From contig AP014633.1 in the NCBI GenBank assembly GCA_000828835.1, positions 1,488,001 to 1,552,000 of the forward strand: DNA of 64,000 bases, given 5' to 3'. The first letter of the stretch is position 1. Each line of letters starts with the position of its first letter. This DNA is from Thioploca ingrica (GTDB lineage: Bacteria; Pseudomonadota; Gammaproteobacteria; Beggiatoales; Beggiatoaceae). Shown in pieces: positions 35,933 through 46,873 of the stretch. A program made the translations under genes and the position numbers. The notes beneath the pieces are model-generated. The model was not told where the DNA came from, did not search any database, and worked only from the letters and a program-made list of their open reading frames with translations.

Positions 35933-37384
35933 ATGATATCAAATCCAAAATTATCTTCTATGGAATTAATCGAAAACAAAACTTTCGATGAGATTAATAT
36001 TGGTGATTCTGCCACCATTGTTCGTAGTTTAACCACCGAGGATATTCATCTATTTGCCTTAGTTTCGGGTGATGTTAACCCAACTCATATTGATTGGGAA
36101 TATGCTCAAAGTAGTACCTCTCAAAAATTAATTGGACATAGTATGTGGAGTAGTGGTGCCTTACTTTCCAATGTATTAGGTAATCAACTCCCCGGTCCAG
36201 GCACCATCTATCATGGACAAACGCTTGAATTCTATCGATCAGTGGCTTTAGGTGATACCCTCACCGTTACGGTTACGGTTAAGGAAAAACATGAGCTGGA
36301 TCATCGGGTTATTTTCGACTGTCATTGTGTCAACCAAAATCAAGAAGTCGTTTATACCGGCATAGCCGACATGTTTGCGCCAACCGAAAAAATTAAACGT
36401 CCACGAGCGATATTACCGAAAATTCACTTAAGATATCCAGGAGCTCAACTTGACCGACTGGTGTTGATGACCGAACGATATCAGCCCATTCGGATGGCTA
36501 TCGTTCATCCAGTCGATTCGCATTCGTTGAGAGGTGCTGTTGATGCAGCCCGAACTAATTTAATTATTCCGGTATTAGTGGGACCGGTCGATAAAATCAG
36601 AGCGGTGGCAGCGGCAGAAGCGATTGATTTGTCAAACTATGAATGTGTGAATACCGAGCATAGTCATGAAGCCGCCGCTACGGCCGTAGCCATGGCACGT
36701 GCTGGTGAAGTAGAAGCGTTGATGAAAGGCAGTTTACATACTGATGAACTGATGCATGCGGCGGTACAACGAGGGACTGGAATTTCAACGGCTCGCCGAA
36801 TGAGCCATGTATTTATGATGGATGTACCGACTTATCCACGGCCTTTATTTGTCACCGATGCGGCTATCAATATTGATCCCAGTTTTGAAACAAAATGCGA
36901 TATTGTCCAAAATGCGATTGATTTAGCCCATGCGTTGAATGTGACTAATCCTAAAGTGGCATTACTTTCTGCTGTAGAAACCATTAATCCCAAACTGCGA
37001 TCCACTATGGAAGCCGCTGCCATTTGTAAAATGGCGGATCGCAAGCAAATTAAGGGGGGAATCATTGATGGCCCCTTAGCTTTTGACAATGCGGTATCAG
37101 TGGAAGCAGCCCGGATTAAAGGGATTGAGTCGCCCGTCGCTGGACAAGCTGATATTGTCGTGGCGCCGGATTTGGAGGCCGGTAATATGGTTGCCAAACA
37201 GTTAGAATACTTGGCTGATGCCCAATCTTCTGGAATTGTTTTAGGGGCACGGGTTCCGATTGCTTTAACCAGTCGGGCAGATACGGCTTTGAGTCGGATG
37301 GCTTCTTGCGCGTTAGCGTTGTTATTAGCTCATCATCAAAAGGCGGTCATGAAAAAATCGGAATCGGGTTTATCTTCTGATTGA
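35933..37384 (+). CDS. Bifunctional MaoC-type enoyl-CoA hydratase / phosphate acetyl(butyryl)transferase
   Basis: A fusion of two CoA enzymes. The start is ATG 35933 or 35960; the frame reaches 35813 but that part is unconserved and contains a shared regulatory element. Residues about 15-150 are a MaoC hot-dog domain (FALVSGDVNPTHID with the catalytic Asp and His, then GHSMWSSGALLSNVLG). From about 165 the phosphotransacetylase-like domain follows (VHPVDSHSLRGAVDAAR, LMKGSLHTDELMHA, GIIDGPLAFDNAVS, QADIVVAPDLEAGNM). This architecture is known in proteobacteria and is thought to link hydroxyacyl-CoA dehydration with acyl-phosphate formation. A link with the PHB cycle is suggested by the element shared with phaC. 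Confidence 0.9.
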   Translation: MISNPKLSSMELIENKTFDEINIGDSATIVRSLTTEDIHLFALVSGDVNPTHIDWEYAQSSTSQKLIGHSMWSSGALLSNVLGNQLPGPGTIYHGQTLEFYRSVALGDTLTVTVTVKEKHELDHRVIFDCHCVNQNQEVVYTGIADMFAPTEKIKRPRAILPKIHLRYPGAQLDRLVLMTERYQPIRMAIVHPVDSHSLRGAVDAARTNLIIPVLVGPVDKIRAVAAAEAIDLSNYECVNTEHSHEAAATAVAMARAGEVEALMKGSLHTDELMHAAVQRGTGISTARRMSHVFMMDVPTYPRPLFVTDAAINIDPSFETKCDIVQNAIDLAHALNVTNPKVALLSAVETINPKLRSTMEAAAICKMADRKQIKGGIIDGPLAFDNAVSVEAARIKGIESPVAGQADIVVAPDLEAGNMVAKQLEYLADAQSSGIVLGARVPIALTSRADTALSRMASCALALLLAHHQKAVMKKSESGLSSD

Positions 37385-37432
37385 AATTCAAGCCATTAGC
37401 CTAGTGACGTGACGATTCGTATTTAACCCAAC

Positions 37433-37915
37433 TTAAATGACGGAGGGAGATGATAAATGTGACTGATATTTCCGCAATAAATTTTCTAAATAAGTTAAAT
37501 CTAGTATCCAAGCAGCTCCTTGCTGAGCTATTTCCACCTGAAAAACAATGCCGTTACGTTCACCAGAAACAAAATGGGTTAAACCCACTTCAGTGAGATT
37601 TAAAGTACGTGGAATATCAGTCACTAAAAACGCATAGAAAGGTAAGGTTTGATTGGATTCTAAACCATATAAAATCAGAGTACGATAGGGTTTTGATGAA
37701 GGTAATGGTAATGATAAAATTTTTTCCATTGACATGACCAGTAGCGGTTGTCCACGCCAATTGATACTGCCTAATAGCCAACTGGGGTGGCTGCCAACCA
37801 CGGGTTCTGGTTTCTGATAAGGAAAAACTTCGGCTACCACAGTACTTGGCAAGAGGAGTTGTTGCTCTAAACCAATTGGCACGAGAAGACAACGTACAGC
37901 TATACTATTTGACAT
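37433..37915 (-). CDS. chpC: CheW-domain protein of the Pil-Chp cluster (ChpC-like)
   Basis: A 160-residue protein consisting of one CheW-like beta-barrel domain (LLVPIGLEQQLLLPSTVVAEVFPY, then WLLGSINWRGQPLLVMSME). It follows the ChpA kinase gene by 19 bases, the place of chpC in Pseudomonas. It would be a second adaptor coupling receptors to ChpA besides PilI. The symbol rests on position and domain, not on diagnostic residues. Confidence 0.75.
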   Translation of the reverse strand: MSNSIAVRCLLVPIGLEQQLLLPSTVVAEVFPYQKPEPVVGSHPSWLLGSINWRGQPLLVMSMEKILSLPLPSSKPYRTLILYGLESNQTLPFYAFLVTDIPRTLNLTEVGLTHFVSGERNGIVFQVEIAQQGAAWILDLTYLENLLRKYQSHLSSPSVI

Positions 37916-37934
37916 ATTAGATTTTCAGCTTTTC

Positions 37935-40900
37935 CTAATGAAACTGACTTGAAGATTCAGTAAGTAACGCATTAATATTTTCTAACAATTCAGTTTCGTT
38001 AAATGGCTTACCTAAATAGCGATTGATCCCAATCTTTTCAGCCCTATCACGATGTTTAGTACCGGTACGTGAAGTAATCATAATGATAGGAATATGTTTC
38101 CAATCGGGATTATTGCGTACTTGGGTGGCTAATTCATAACCATCCATCCGTGGCATTTCTACATCGAGTAACATTAAGTCTGGGGTCGTTTCTTGCAATT
38201 GTGCCACCGCATCTACCCCATCTTTAGCCGTTATCACTTCCATGCCTTGCCGCTTGAGTAACCGCGCGGTTACTTTACGCACGGTGATAGAATCATCAAC
38301 CACCATAATCGTTTTGATTAATGGCTTTTCTTCGACTATCTCAACTTCGGGTTGAATGGTCGCTTCAACGGTGGTATCAACTAAAGTTAAGGCTGGTATA
38401 TCCAGAATTAATACCACTCTACCATCACCCAGAATAGTGGCCCCGGCTATCCAACGAACCGTACTAATCTGCGGACCAACCGATTTAACGACAATTTCTT
38501 TACTGCCTTCAATACCATCGACTAATAAGGCAATGCGCCGATCATTGGCACGAACCAATAACATCGGAATCACAGCGGTATCTAATGAAGCGATTTTACC
38601 AAATCCTAACAGTTCACCCAAATGAAAAACCCGATAATTATGTTCCATATAATTATAGTAACGAATTTGGTCAGTTTCACCTTCAACTTGTTCACGAGGG
38701 GCGCGCAAGACCGCTTCAATATTATTCATTGGAATAGCGATCGTTTCATCGCCAACATAGACCATTAAAGCTTGATTCATGGTAAGGGATAGTGGCAAAC
38801 GAATTTCAAAAGTAGTTCCCTCACCAATTCTCGAATGAATCTGTAAACTACCGCTTAATTGTTTAATTTCGGTGTTAACCACATCCATCCCAACACCCCG
38901 TCCAGCAACCTGATTAATGACTTTAGCCGTACTAAAGCCCGGTTCCAGAATAAATTGCATCAATTCTTTGTCACTAATGACCGCATCTGGTTTAAGCAAC
39001 AGACGTTCTTCGGCTTTTTGCCGAATAGCATGTAGATTGAGACCGCCACCATCGTCACTTAACTTAACAATGAGTTCCGAACCTTCTTTAAACAAATCAA
39101 TCGTAATTTTAGCTACGGTCGGCTTACCGGCTTGTTGACGGGTGGGTGCATCTTCAATCCCATGACCAATCGCATTTCTCAGCATATGTTCAAGTGGTGC
39201 CACAATACGATTAAGAACCGTTCTCTCAAACTCGATATTTTCTCCATTAATGAAAAAGTCAATTTGTTTATGTAACTCTCTAGCGGTAAGCCGTGCAATT
39301 CTTTGCAAGCGCGGTGAAATTCTCGCAAAAGGTATCATCCGAGTACGCATAATACCTTCTTGTAACTCTGCTCCCATACGAGTTTGTTGAATTAATAAGC
39401 TATCCGTTTGTCGAGTTAAAATCTTGAGGAAATCCTGAATATTAAGTAAGTCACTCACACTTTCCATCAAACTGCGCGACAGTTGCTGAATCACTGAAAA
39501 ACGGTCCAACTCGAGCGGATCAAACTCCTCATTGTTATCCGGGCCAACGGTGCTAAAGTGAGCTAGAATTTGAGCTTCTGTCTCAATTTCTAGGCGTCGT
39601 AATTGGTCGCGTAAGCGAGCCACGGTTTGTTCCATTTCTACCAAGTTATTCTTAACGGCACCTTGTTGCTGTTCCATATGGGCTCGAGAAATGGATAATT
39701 CCCCGGCGAGATTGGTTAGTTTATCGATTAAGGTTACTTTGACACGAATACGATCTTCAGCACCCTCACCGGCTAATTCTGTTTCTTTTTCTGGTAATAG
39801 ATTATTGGCATCAGCCGCTTCTTCCGATGGTAATTTAGCAGAGACTTCTTCTTTTGGGGCAGCTTGAGTTAATTCAGTAGCGGTAGTCGGGGTAGCTGGT
39901 AATAACTTTTTAATGATGATATTGTAATTTTCTTCGCCTTCAGTTAGAGCGGAATTAATTTGTTCAATCAAATCCAGGGGTCTTTCTAAAGACACACCAG
40001 AACGCACGGCTTCTAGCATAGCAGCCAGTTCATCCGCACTGTTTTGCACAATATCTTGTAATCTCGTGTTAGAATGCGCTGTCCCTTCAACAATTTGGGT
40101 TAATACCGATTCTAAATGGTGACTTAAATCACCCATCGGTGCGATACCAACCATCCGTGCTCCACCTTTGAGCGTATGTAATTCGCGCTGCAATTCTTTC
40201 ATCAGTTGCATATTATGCGGTGATGCTTTCCAACGTTCGATCAACGATTGAGTGTTTTCAAGAATTTCTTCGGCTTCCTCAAGAAAAATAGCCATGAATT
40301 CGTCAGTTGCATCTAATACGGCTTCAGTCGCTAGTCCACCGGGGGTTGCATCAGATACTTTTGTCGTTTTAAACAGCAGGGTTGGTAAAGATTCTAGTGA
40401 CAATTGCACCTTATCTAGCAAAATTTGTTGCTCTTCCTCAATTGCTCTACCATTCAGGGCATATTCAATCAGTTGCGCACTGGTTTTTATCAAATCTAAC
40501 ATATTAGGCGCCAATTCCATTTGGCGATCGTGTAACGCTCGCGTATAAGTTTCCAGGGGAGCCGCTATTTCAAAAATCGCTTTAAAATTAACGGCTCGGG
40601 CACTGCCATTTAAGGAATGAAACACGCGGACAATTTCCTGGTTAATTTGAACGGGCGGATTTTCTTCCCAGTGACTTAAGGTTTCTTTCAATATTGACAA
40701 ATTATGATTAGCATCACCCTGAAAAACTTCAAACAACCCTGGATCTACTAAATCGGCTTCATTACTCTCGTAGGTGGTTGCTGCAAGCGAGGGCGGTGTT
40801 AATACTTCTGGTTTTGTTAAGCTGGCTTCACTTTCAACCGGTTCAATCGTGATTTCTGCTGGGAATTCAACCAGTGATTCCAATTCTTCTGACGTGGTCA

Positions 40901-41690
40901 AATCATCAAGTTGAATAGCTTCTGGTTCTAACTCGCTGAGTTCTAATTCAAATTCATCCGTAGAAAAGCGATCTGTTTCTAGTTCCAACTGATTTGCCAG
41001 TAAAGAATTTAATTCGAGTTCTTCGAGTTCTTCTATTTCCCTTACCTCATCGGTGAGGAGATTGAGTTCAGTTGCTGTTGCAAATATATTTTCACTGACT
41101 TCCTCTTCTTCAACTCGGTCTTCCCAAGTCGTTTCTTCTGTTTGGGGTAATTGAATGGTTGGCGGTGACGGACTGGGTGCACTCGCTGGCGGGGTTGGAA
41201 TCACCTCTTTAGGCGGTAGGGTTAATTTCGCCGCTGGAACCGGTGGTTCAAATTCACCTAAACTTTGCCCTTTGGTTCGAGTGAAATAATCGGCTTGAGA
41301 AATAAGTAACAGAATCGGATAAGGAGGCGGTTGGTCATTTTGAAATTGTTTAACCATAGTCGGTAATACTTGTTCCACTTGCTCGAGCAGGAATAACATA
41401 TTGTCATTCCTTGATAGGGTGCCGTCAGCAACCCGGTTAAGCATATTCTCAAAACGCCAGCCAAGTTCACCAATAACCGTGGCACCAATGAGCCGACCAC
41501 TTCCCTTCAAGGTATGAAAACAACGCCGTAAAGTTTTCAATGCTTCAAAATCAGTTGGATCGCTTTTCCAAGCGGCATAATTATTAACGATTTCTTCAAG
41601 GACTTCTCCAACTTCTTCGACAAAGATCTCCAAAATTTCTTCGTCAACGGCTGAATTCGGGGTTTGCTCTGGAATTTGAATTAATTGCAT
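37935..41690 (-). CDS. chpA: Pil-Chp hybrid kinase ChpA, kinase part
   Basis: A 1251-residue CheA-type hybrid kinase; ATG 41690 is preferred to a TTG at 41762. Three Hpt domains carry phosphorylatable His59 (CFHTLKGSGR), His358 (FHSLNGSARAV) and His505 (LHTLKGGARMVG). An extremely acidic linker lies between the first two (about 200-290). Then come the dimerisation region, the HATPase (N-box HMLRNAIGHGIED near 836, GRGVGMDVV), a CheW domain, and a C-terminal receiver with Asp1176 (LLDVEMPRMDG). Pseudomonas ChpA, about 2500 residues, also carries an N-terminal FimL-like region and more Hpt domains; here that region is a separate upstream gene. It should control PilG and PilH. Confidence 0.93.
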   Translation of the reverse strand: MQLIQIPEQTPNSAVDEEILEIFVEEVGEVLEEIVNNYAAWKSDPTDFEALKTLRRCFHTLKGSGRLIGATVIGELGWRFENMLNRVADGTLSRNDNMLFLLEQVEQVLPTMVKQFQNDQPPPYPILLLISQADYFTRTKGQSLGEFEPPVPAAKLTLPPKEVIPTPPASAPSPSPPTIQLPQTEETTWEDRVEEEEVSENIFATATELNLLTDEVREIEELEELELNSLLANQLELETDRFSTDEFELELSELEPEAIQLDDLTTSEELESLVEFPAEITIEPVESEASLTKPEVLTPPSLAATTYESNEADLVDPGLFEVFQGDANHNLSILKETLSHWEENPPVQINQEIVRVFHSLNGSARAVNFKAIFEIAAPLETYTRALHDRQMELAPNMLDLIKTSAQLIEYALNGRAIEEEQQILLDKVQLSLESLPTLLFKTTKVSDATPGGLATEAVLDATDEFMAIFLEEAEEILENTQSLIERWKASPHNMQLMKELQRELHTLKGGARMVGIAPMGDLSHHLESVLTQIVEGTAHSNTRLQDIVQNSADELAAMLEAVRSGVSLERPLDLIEQINSALTEGEENYNIIIKKLLPATPTTATELTQAAPKEEVSAKLPSEEAADANNLLPEKETELAGEGAEDRIRVKVTLIDKLTNLAGELSISRAHMEQQQGAVKNNLVEMEQTVARLRDQLRRLEIETEAQILAHFSTVGPDNNEEFDPLELDRFSVIQQLSRSLMESVSDLLNIQDFLKILTRQTDSLLIQQTRMGAELQEGIMRTRMIPFARISPRLQRIARLTARELHKQIDFFINGENIEFERTVLNRIVAPLEHMLRNAIGHGIEDAPTRQQAGKPTVAKITIDLFKEGSELIVKLSDDGGGLNLHAIRQKAEERLLLKPDAVISDKELMQFILEPGFSTAKVINQVAGRGVGMDVVNTEIKQLSGSLQIHSRIGEGTTFEIRLPLSLTMNQALMVYVGDETIAIPMNNIEAVLRAPREQVEGETDQIRYYNYMEHNYRVFHLGELLGFGKIASLDTAVIPMLLVRANDRRIALLVDGIEGSKEIVVKSVGPQISTVRWIAGATILGDGRVVLILDIPALTLVDTTVEATIQPEVEIVEEKPLIKTIMVVDDSITVRKVTARLLKRQGMEVITAKDGVDAVAQLQETTPDLMLLDVEMPRMDGYELATQVRNNPDWKHIPIIMITSRTGTKHRDRAEKIGINRYLGKPFNETELLENINALLTESSSQFH

Positions 41691-41803
41691 ATCAAGTCTA
41701 TCGACAGTGGTTAGAACTGTGTTGATACAGAAGTTGTTAGTAACCCATGCGTTAGTTATCAATCCACCAACCGAATTGATGACGAATAAACGACCGGTTT
41801 GGA

Positions 41804-43483
41804 TCAGCGATTGGCTAACACGATGCTAAGTCGTTTTTCAGTAATGTCGAGAATATTTTTTCCATCCATTGGATTACCCGCCAAAGTATCCAGATAAAGT
41901 TCTAAACTAATCAGTACATCTGCTAATGCTTTCAGTTTTTCTTCTGCCGGTACCACGGCTTCTCTGATAAAAGTTTTTTCAATGTATTTATTACAAATTG
42001 ACAGTAATTTCGCCGCACGATGATGAGATAAAATCGACAAGCAGCCTTCTACTTGTTTGAGACGACTGGGAACTTCTAATAGCGCTTCATCTTTAGTACT
42101 GCTATCAATAAAAGTAACCAGTGGTTGAATCACTTGAGCTAATTCGGTTTTCGCCTCATCAACCACCACACCCAATATAATTCTAAACTGAGGGGTATCG
42201 GAAAACTCGGTATCCGGGCTTTGTTGCAACCGTTGCCGGGCATGGACGCCTTGTACCGCTAAAATGTCCAGTGCTGAATTGATCTTGAGTAGTGCATTCG
42301 CTAATTCCAGTAAAGTAGCCAATTCAGGTGACTTTCGACCTTCGCTAATCTCCAGAATTAATGAAGATTGTACTAGCATTGATTGGCGTTGAGCCATCAA
42401 TCCTAATAAACCCAAGGTATTAGCCATATCGCGTAATAGCGAGACTAAAGGACTCAGTTCGGTCACGTTAGGATTGTCTGCCCGATTGAAAATATCGAGT
42501 GTTTCTTCAACCCGAGCAAAGTCATCTTTAAGTAAAGTGACAACAATTTTCATTAATTCGATATCGGGTCCAGAAAACACCAATCGAGCGGTCGCTAAAG
42601 TACTTTCTGGTGGGAAATAATCTTCGAGTTTAAAAACTTTCTTAACCTCGGTGATTTGTTTACCTTTAGAGTGCGCATGGGCCGCAAAATACAATAAATT
42701 AGTTAATAAAGCTTTGGGTGGTGCTGCACGTAAAGCGGTATTACCATGCTCAACAATTTGTTTTATCACGACATCAAGTTGTTTTAATAAGTTAAGAATG
42801 GCATTGTTCGTGTCGAGACCTTTTTGTAATAAGGCTTCTAGAATGCCCTCCGTTATCCACCATACTTTACTGACTGGCGCAGTGCCGGTCGCTTGTTGCA
42901 ACCGTTGCATGACCGTGTAAATAAATTTCAAGCCTTCAACCGGTTGCTTCGGATTTTTGATCAACGTGACGAGACCCTTTTGGTAAGCAACTCGCATTTT
43001 ATGCAGATATTCTTTCAGTTTATCATCCGGTAAACTAACACTTTTTAACTGCGGTACCTCGACGGTTAAATCGGGTGTGAACAAACTATTCGCCACAAGC
43101 GGAGTTTGCTTTCTAAGCGTGCGCAATTCGTTCAACAATGGCAATAAGGCTAATGGCATATCACGTTGAACAATCGCTAGATGATCCAAATAGTTGGGTA
43201 GTTGGATTAAAGAACGCATTAATATGTCATAGGTTGATTCATTGTTATCAATTTTACCGGCCAACAACGATTTAATCGTCAATTCTACGTCCTGGACTAA
43301 CAAGCCCGCAGTTTGTAGTTCCAAGACATTGAGTGCTCCGTAGATTTCATGTAGCCACACCACACATTGTTGCAACGGGGCAGTATCACTCGGATTTTCT
43401 ACAAACTGTTCCAATGCCTGACGTGTTTGCTTAAGACTTTCATCAATGGTTGGCTTCACCCAAGTCAGGGCTGAATGCTTCAT
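41804..43483 (-). CDS. FimL-like / ChpA N-terminal region protein
   Basis: A 559-residue all-helical soluble protein that matches the part normally found at the N-terminus of ChpA and in FimL. It has repeated Hpt-like helical bundles (VVWLHEIYGALNVLELQTAG at about 43-62) whose other potential phosphorylation sites are degenerate. The gene lies between pilJ and chpA, separated from chpA by 113 bases containing stops in the joining frame. It is therefore a separate protein, not a simple recent frameshift. FimL binds FimV and PilG in Pseudomonas; a scaffolding role here is inference. Confidence 0.78.
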   Translation of the reverse strand: MKHSALTWVKPTIDESLKQTRQALEQFVENPSDTAPLQQCVVWLHEIYGALNVLELQTAGLLVQDVELTIKSLLAGKIDNNESTYDILMRSLIQLPNYLDHLAIVQRDMPLALLPLLNELRTLRKQTPLVANSLFTPDLTVEVPQLKSVSLPDDKLKEYLHKMRVAYQKGLVTLIKNPKQPVEGLKFIYTVMQRLQQATGTAPVSKVWWITEGILEALLQKGLDTNNAILNLLKQLDVVIKQIVEHGNTALRAAPPKALLTNLLYFAAHAHSKGKQITEVKKVFKLEDYFPPESTLATARLVFSGPDIELMKIVVTLLKDDFARVEETLDIFNRADNPNVTELSPLVSLLRDMANTLGLLGLMAQRQSMLVQSSLILEISEGRKSPELATLLELANALLKINSALDILAVQGVHARQRLQQSPDTEFSDTPQFRIILGVVVDEAKTELAQVIQPLVTFIDSSTKDEALLEVPSRLKQVEGCLSILSHHRAAKLLSICNKYIEKTFIREAVVPAEEKLKALADVLISLELYLDTLAGNPMDGKNILDITEKRLSIVLANR

Positions 43484-43572
43484 ATCACTTATCAGTTATC
43501 CGTTAACAGTTTATGTTAAGTTCGTTCATTAGTCTATTCAGTTATCCTTTTTCAAAGGTGAAAATAGATTTA

Positions 43573-45684
43573 TCATTGAATAGAATCACTTAAAGTTTCA
43601 ATCATTTTTTGTGCCTCTTCCGGTAACTTAAAGCGAGTCACCGACGTTTTCAATTCATTAGCCAAAGTGCCTAACCGTTCAATAGAGGCTGCTGTTTCAT
43701 TAATCCCGTTAGAAGCTTGGGTCGTAATCTCTTGAATAATGGTCATTGTCCCAGAAATATTGGAAGCGACCGCTGCTTGGGTGCGGGAGGTTTGAGAAAT
43801 ATTCTCAATTTGTCCGGCTAATTGCACCGAGACTTTCTCAATTTCAGCCAAGGCTTCACCAGCACGTTCGGCAATTTTAGCACCAGAAACCACCCCCGTC
43901 GTACTTTGTTCCATGGAACTCACGGCTTCATTGGTATCACCTTGAATTGTTTTAACTAAAGCATCAATTTGCTTGGTCGCATTACTAGAGCGTTCAGCCA
44001 GACGTTGAATTTCATCCGCAACCACCGCAAACCCCCTACCAGCCTCTCCGGCCATAGCCGCTTGAATAGCCGCATTGAGTGCCAAAATATTGGTCTGATC
44101 AGCAATGTCGTCAATCAGTCCAACAATTTCACCAATTTCTTGTGAACTTTCTCCTAAGCGTTTAATCCGTTTAGAAGTTTCTTGAATTTGTTCGCGAATC
44201 GTGTCCATGCCAGTAATGGTATCTCTAACGGCTTTAGCACCCTTAGCCGCAATATCAACTGATTTTTTGGCCACCTCAGTTGATTCAACGGCATTGGCAG
44301 AAACTTTCTTCACCGAATTAGCCATTCCAATGATAGCTTGCCCCGCTTTAGCAATTTGTTGAGCTTGCCGTTCACCGGCATGAGTTAATTGTGCGGCGGT
44401 AGTTCGCGTTTTTTGTGCCGAAGTGGTGACTTGCACTGCCGTCTGATTAATACTAATAACGAGTTCTCGTAAAGCTTCAATCGAAAAATTAATGGCATCG
44501 GCAATAGCGCCGGTGAAATCTTCAGTGACCGTGGCATTGATACTTAAATCACCATCCGCTAATTCAGAGATTTCGCTCAATAAGCGTAAAATCGCTTCTT
44601 GATTCTTTTGGTTAGTATCTTGAATTTCTTTTAAACGTTGCTTGGTTTCTTGAGCACGTGCTTGATTAGTACGAATAATGATATAACCCAATATGAGTAA
44701 TAACGCTAACACCACTACCGCTAATAGATTGCCTAAGAAAGGTGAAATAAAGCGGGCTTTAGAAACTTTAATATAGACATTTTGAAGATTTTCTATGCTA
44801 TCCAATATTTTAGGATTTAATTCGATAATGGTTTGCAAGGCATCTTTGGCTTTAAACAGTTCCTCAGATTTATCTAAAAAATAATCAATCTGCTCAATAC
44901 GTTTGTTAAATAAAGTCGATAAATCCTGAATAATTTGTTGCGCGGAGGGATCAGCCACCGCTGGTACATTAACTGGCGCATCTTCACTACCATCCATTAA
45001 TGTGGTTAAGGCATCACCAAATTCACTAATGGAATCATCCAGTTGACCTTCGGCACTCACGGCTTCTTCTGCATCACTGGTAAATGACATGCGGATTCGA
45101 TTAGAAATTCGTTCTAATAACATTAATTGACGGGTCGCTATAGACATTTGGGTTGGAGTGGCTCCTCCTGAAATCATCGCATTGATCATTTCTTCGGTTC
45201 GAGCCGCAATATCAGTGGTCACATCTTTTAATTCAGTAAATTCACTATAGAGACGAGTAACTGCTTCTTGGGTATTGAGTAAATTCTGAATGCTGGTATT
45301 CATATTGCTTTGAGCATTATTGGTCCATAAATTAGTCAAATTGATTAATGCATTAGCCGCATCCGGTGGCGTACCGTGCATTCCGGAGGCTGAATTACCC
45401 TCAGTCAGTTTGTCTATTATATTCTTATATTCAGTTCGTGCTTTATTCAGATTGTCAAAACCGACCACATTCCCTTTTGCGGCTAGTGAAGCATGTTGGG
45501 TAATTTGTTGTGACAACAAACGTAATTTAGTCACATATCCTAAATATTCTTCATCATGCTGATTATCAATAGCGACAAAGGTGAAAGTGGTAATCATCAG
45601 CACAAACGACAACAATAGTATAATAATAAAAGCTATTAATAGCCTGGTGTTAGTTGTCCCCGGTGATTTAAATGATAATTTCAT
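43573..45684 (-). CDS. pilJ: Type IV pilus methyl-accepting chemotaxis protein PilJ
   Basis: A 703-residue receptor. Membrane spans at about 14-37 and 313-336 enclose a helical PilJ-type sensory region with [21 protein letters not shown], and the cytoplasmic part has HAMP-like and MCP signalling domains. The hairpin tip reads [34 protein letters not shown] (given here as the well-known receptor tip, about 535-568). It senses pilus retraction or surface contact in Pseudomonas and signals to ChpA through PilI. No PilK methyltransferase follows. Confidence 0.93.
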   Translation of the reverse strand: MKLSFKSPGTTNTRLLIAFIIILLLSFVLMITTFTFVAIDNQHDEEYLGYVTKLRLLSQQITQHASLAAKGNVVGFDNLNKARTEYKNIIDKLTEGNSASGMHGTPPDAANALINLTNLWTNNAQSNMNTSIQNLLNTQEAVTRLYSEFTELKDVTTDIAARTEEMINAMISGGATPTQMSIATRQLMLLERISNRIRMSFTSDAEEAVSAEGQLDDSISEFGDALTTLMDGSEDAPVNVPAVADPSAQQIIQDLSTLFNKRIEQIDYFLDKSEELFKAKDALQTIIELNPKILDSIENLQNVYIKVSKARFISPFLGNLLAVVVLALLLILGYIIIRTNQARAQETKQRLKEIQDTNQKNQEAILRLLSEISELADGDLSINATVTEDFTGAIADAINFSIEALRELVISINQTAVQVTTSAQKTRTTAAQLTHAGERQAQQIAKAGQAIIGMANSVKKVSANAVESTEVAKKSVDIAAKGAKAVRDTITGMDTIREQIQETSKRIKRLGESSQEIGEIVGLIDDIADQTNILALNAAIQAAMAGEAGRGFAVVADEIQRLAERSSNATKQIDALVKTIQGDTNEAVSSMEQSTTGVVSGAKIAERAGEALAEIEKVSVQLAGQIENISQTSRTQAAVASNISGTMTIIQEITTQASNGINETAASIERLGTLANELKTSVTRFKLPEEAQKMIETLSDSIQ

Positions 45685-45750
45685 ATAGTTACCAATTATC
45701 CGTTGTCAATTATTTGTTAGCGGTTGTCCGTTATCAGTGATAACTTCAAG

Positions 45751-46299
45751 TTAGAGTGCAACCTTTCTAAATAGCTCACTTTCAGCGAGTGCATGCATAT
45801 TAAATACCGTCCACGTCATGCCTTCATAAGTGAATAATCCTCGTGCAAAAGGGCTTATCCACACTTCCTTACAGGGGGTATCTGAATCTCTGATATGCTC
45901 AGGGAAATGTTTAATACCCATGACTTCATCTACCACCAGACCGGCTAAAATACCGGCTTGATTAATAATTAACATTCGCGAACGATTTTCTATCGTGATA
46001 GCTTTACCTTCTAAACAAGCTCTCAGATCAATTATGGGTAACAGCATCCCACGAATATTCGCTAAGCCTTTAACCCATGACTTTGCTCCAGGAACTTTGG
46101 CGAGTTGAGTGGTATAAGGGAGTATTTCACGGATCTCATTGAGTGGCGTTATCAGGTAGCTTTCACCTAAGCGAAAGCCAATTCCTCGCCACATCGGTTC
46201 AACTTTTTCGCGCCGTGGTAACCCTTTAGCCCGTTGTCTCGCCCGCCGTTCCAAATCCTGTAGCCACTGAAAAGGGGATTGAATCAATGGATTTGCCAT
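45751..46299 (-). CDS. pilI: CheW-like adaptor PilI
   Basis: A 182-residue CheW-domain protein with a basic N-terminal extension (LQDLERRARQRAKGLPRREK). The core shows GIGFRLGESYLITPLNEIREILPY and VKGLANIRGMLLPIIDL. It couples PilJ to ChpA. It lies between pilH and pilJ, its standard place. Confidence 0.92.
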   Translation of the reverse strand: MANPLIQSPFQWLQDLERRARQRAKGLPRREKVEPMWRGIGFRLGESYLITPLNEIREILPYTTQLAKVPGAKSWVKGLANIRGMLLPIIDLRACLEGKAITIENRSRMLIINQAGILAGLVVDEVMGIKHFPEHIRDSDTPCKEVWISPFARGLFTYEGMTWTVFNMHALAESELFRKVAL

Positions 46300-46466
46300 G
46301 CGACTACCTAGGTAACTGCTCCGGATGAATAGAATAAATCATTCGCCGCTGGGAACCGGAGAAATTCAATCGATCTTTTAACTGATTGTATAAAAACACC
46401 GTTAATTTTTTCCATCCGCTTGTGACCCTATTTTCACCATTGACTAATTAGCAACCGGTAACCCAT

Positions 46467-46832
46467 TTAACTCAGTAGTTTTTTAATGGTTTCGAGTAAT
46501 TGATCTCGTTTAACCGGTTTAACCAAAAATTCTTTGGCACCTTGCATTAATCCCCAAGCCCGATCACTTTCCATATTTTTGGAAGAAACAATGACAACGG
46601 GGATAGAACTCGTTTCTGGACTTTTAGTTATTTTGCGAGTGGCTTGAAATCCGTTCAAACCGGGCATAACGACATCCATAATAATCAGATTGGGTTTAAT
46701 TTCTTTGGCTTTCTGTATACCTTCTTCACCATTAGACGCTTCTGAAGTTTGATAGCCTTGTCCTTCTAAAATGTTTTTAACCAAACGGGCATCCGTCGGT
46801 GAATCATCTACTATCAATATATGGGCAGCCAT
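46467..46832 (-). CDS. pilH: Single-domain response regulator PilH
   Basis: A 121-residue receiver domain. Acidic pocket Asp9-Asp10, phospho-acceptor Asp53 in LIIMDVVMPGLNG, Thr/Ser in VIVSSKN and Lys in EFLVKPVKRD are intact. PilH counteracts PilG and favours pilus retraction or phosphate-sink action in Pseudomonas. It has no output domain. It starts 41 bases after pilG. Confidence 0.93.
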   Translation of the reverse strand: MAAHILIVDDSPTDARLVKNILEGQGYQTSEASNGEEGIQKAKEIKPNLIIMDVVMPGLNGFQATRKITKSPETSSIPVVIVSSKNMESDRAWGLMQGAKEFLVKPVKRDQLLETIKKLLS

Positions 46833-46873
46833 AGGTTAATTTCTCTTCAAAAATTAATGATTCTATTGTTAAC

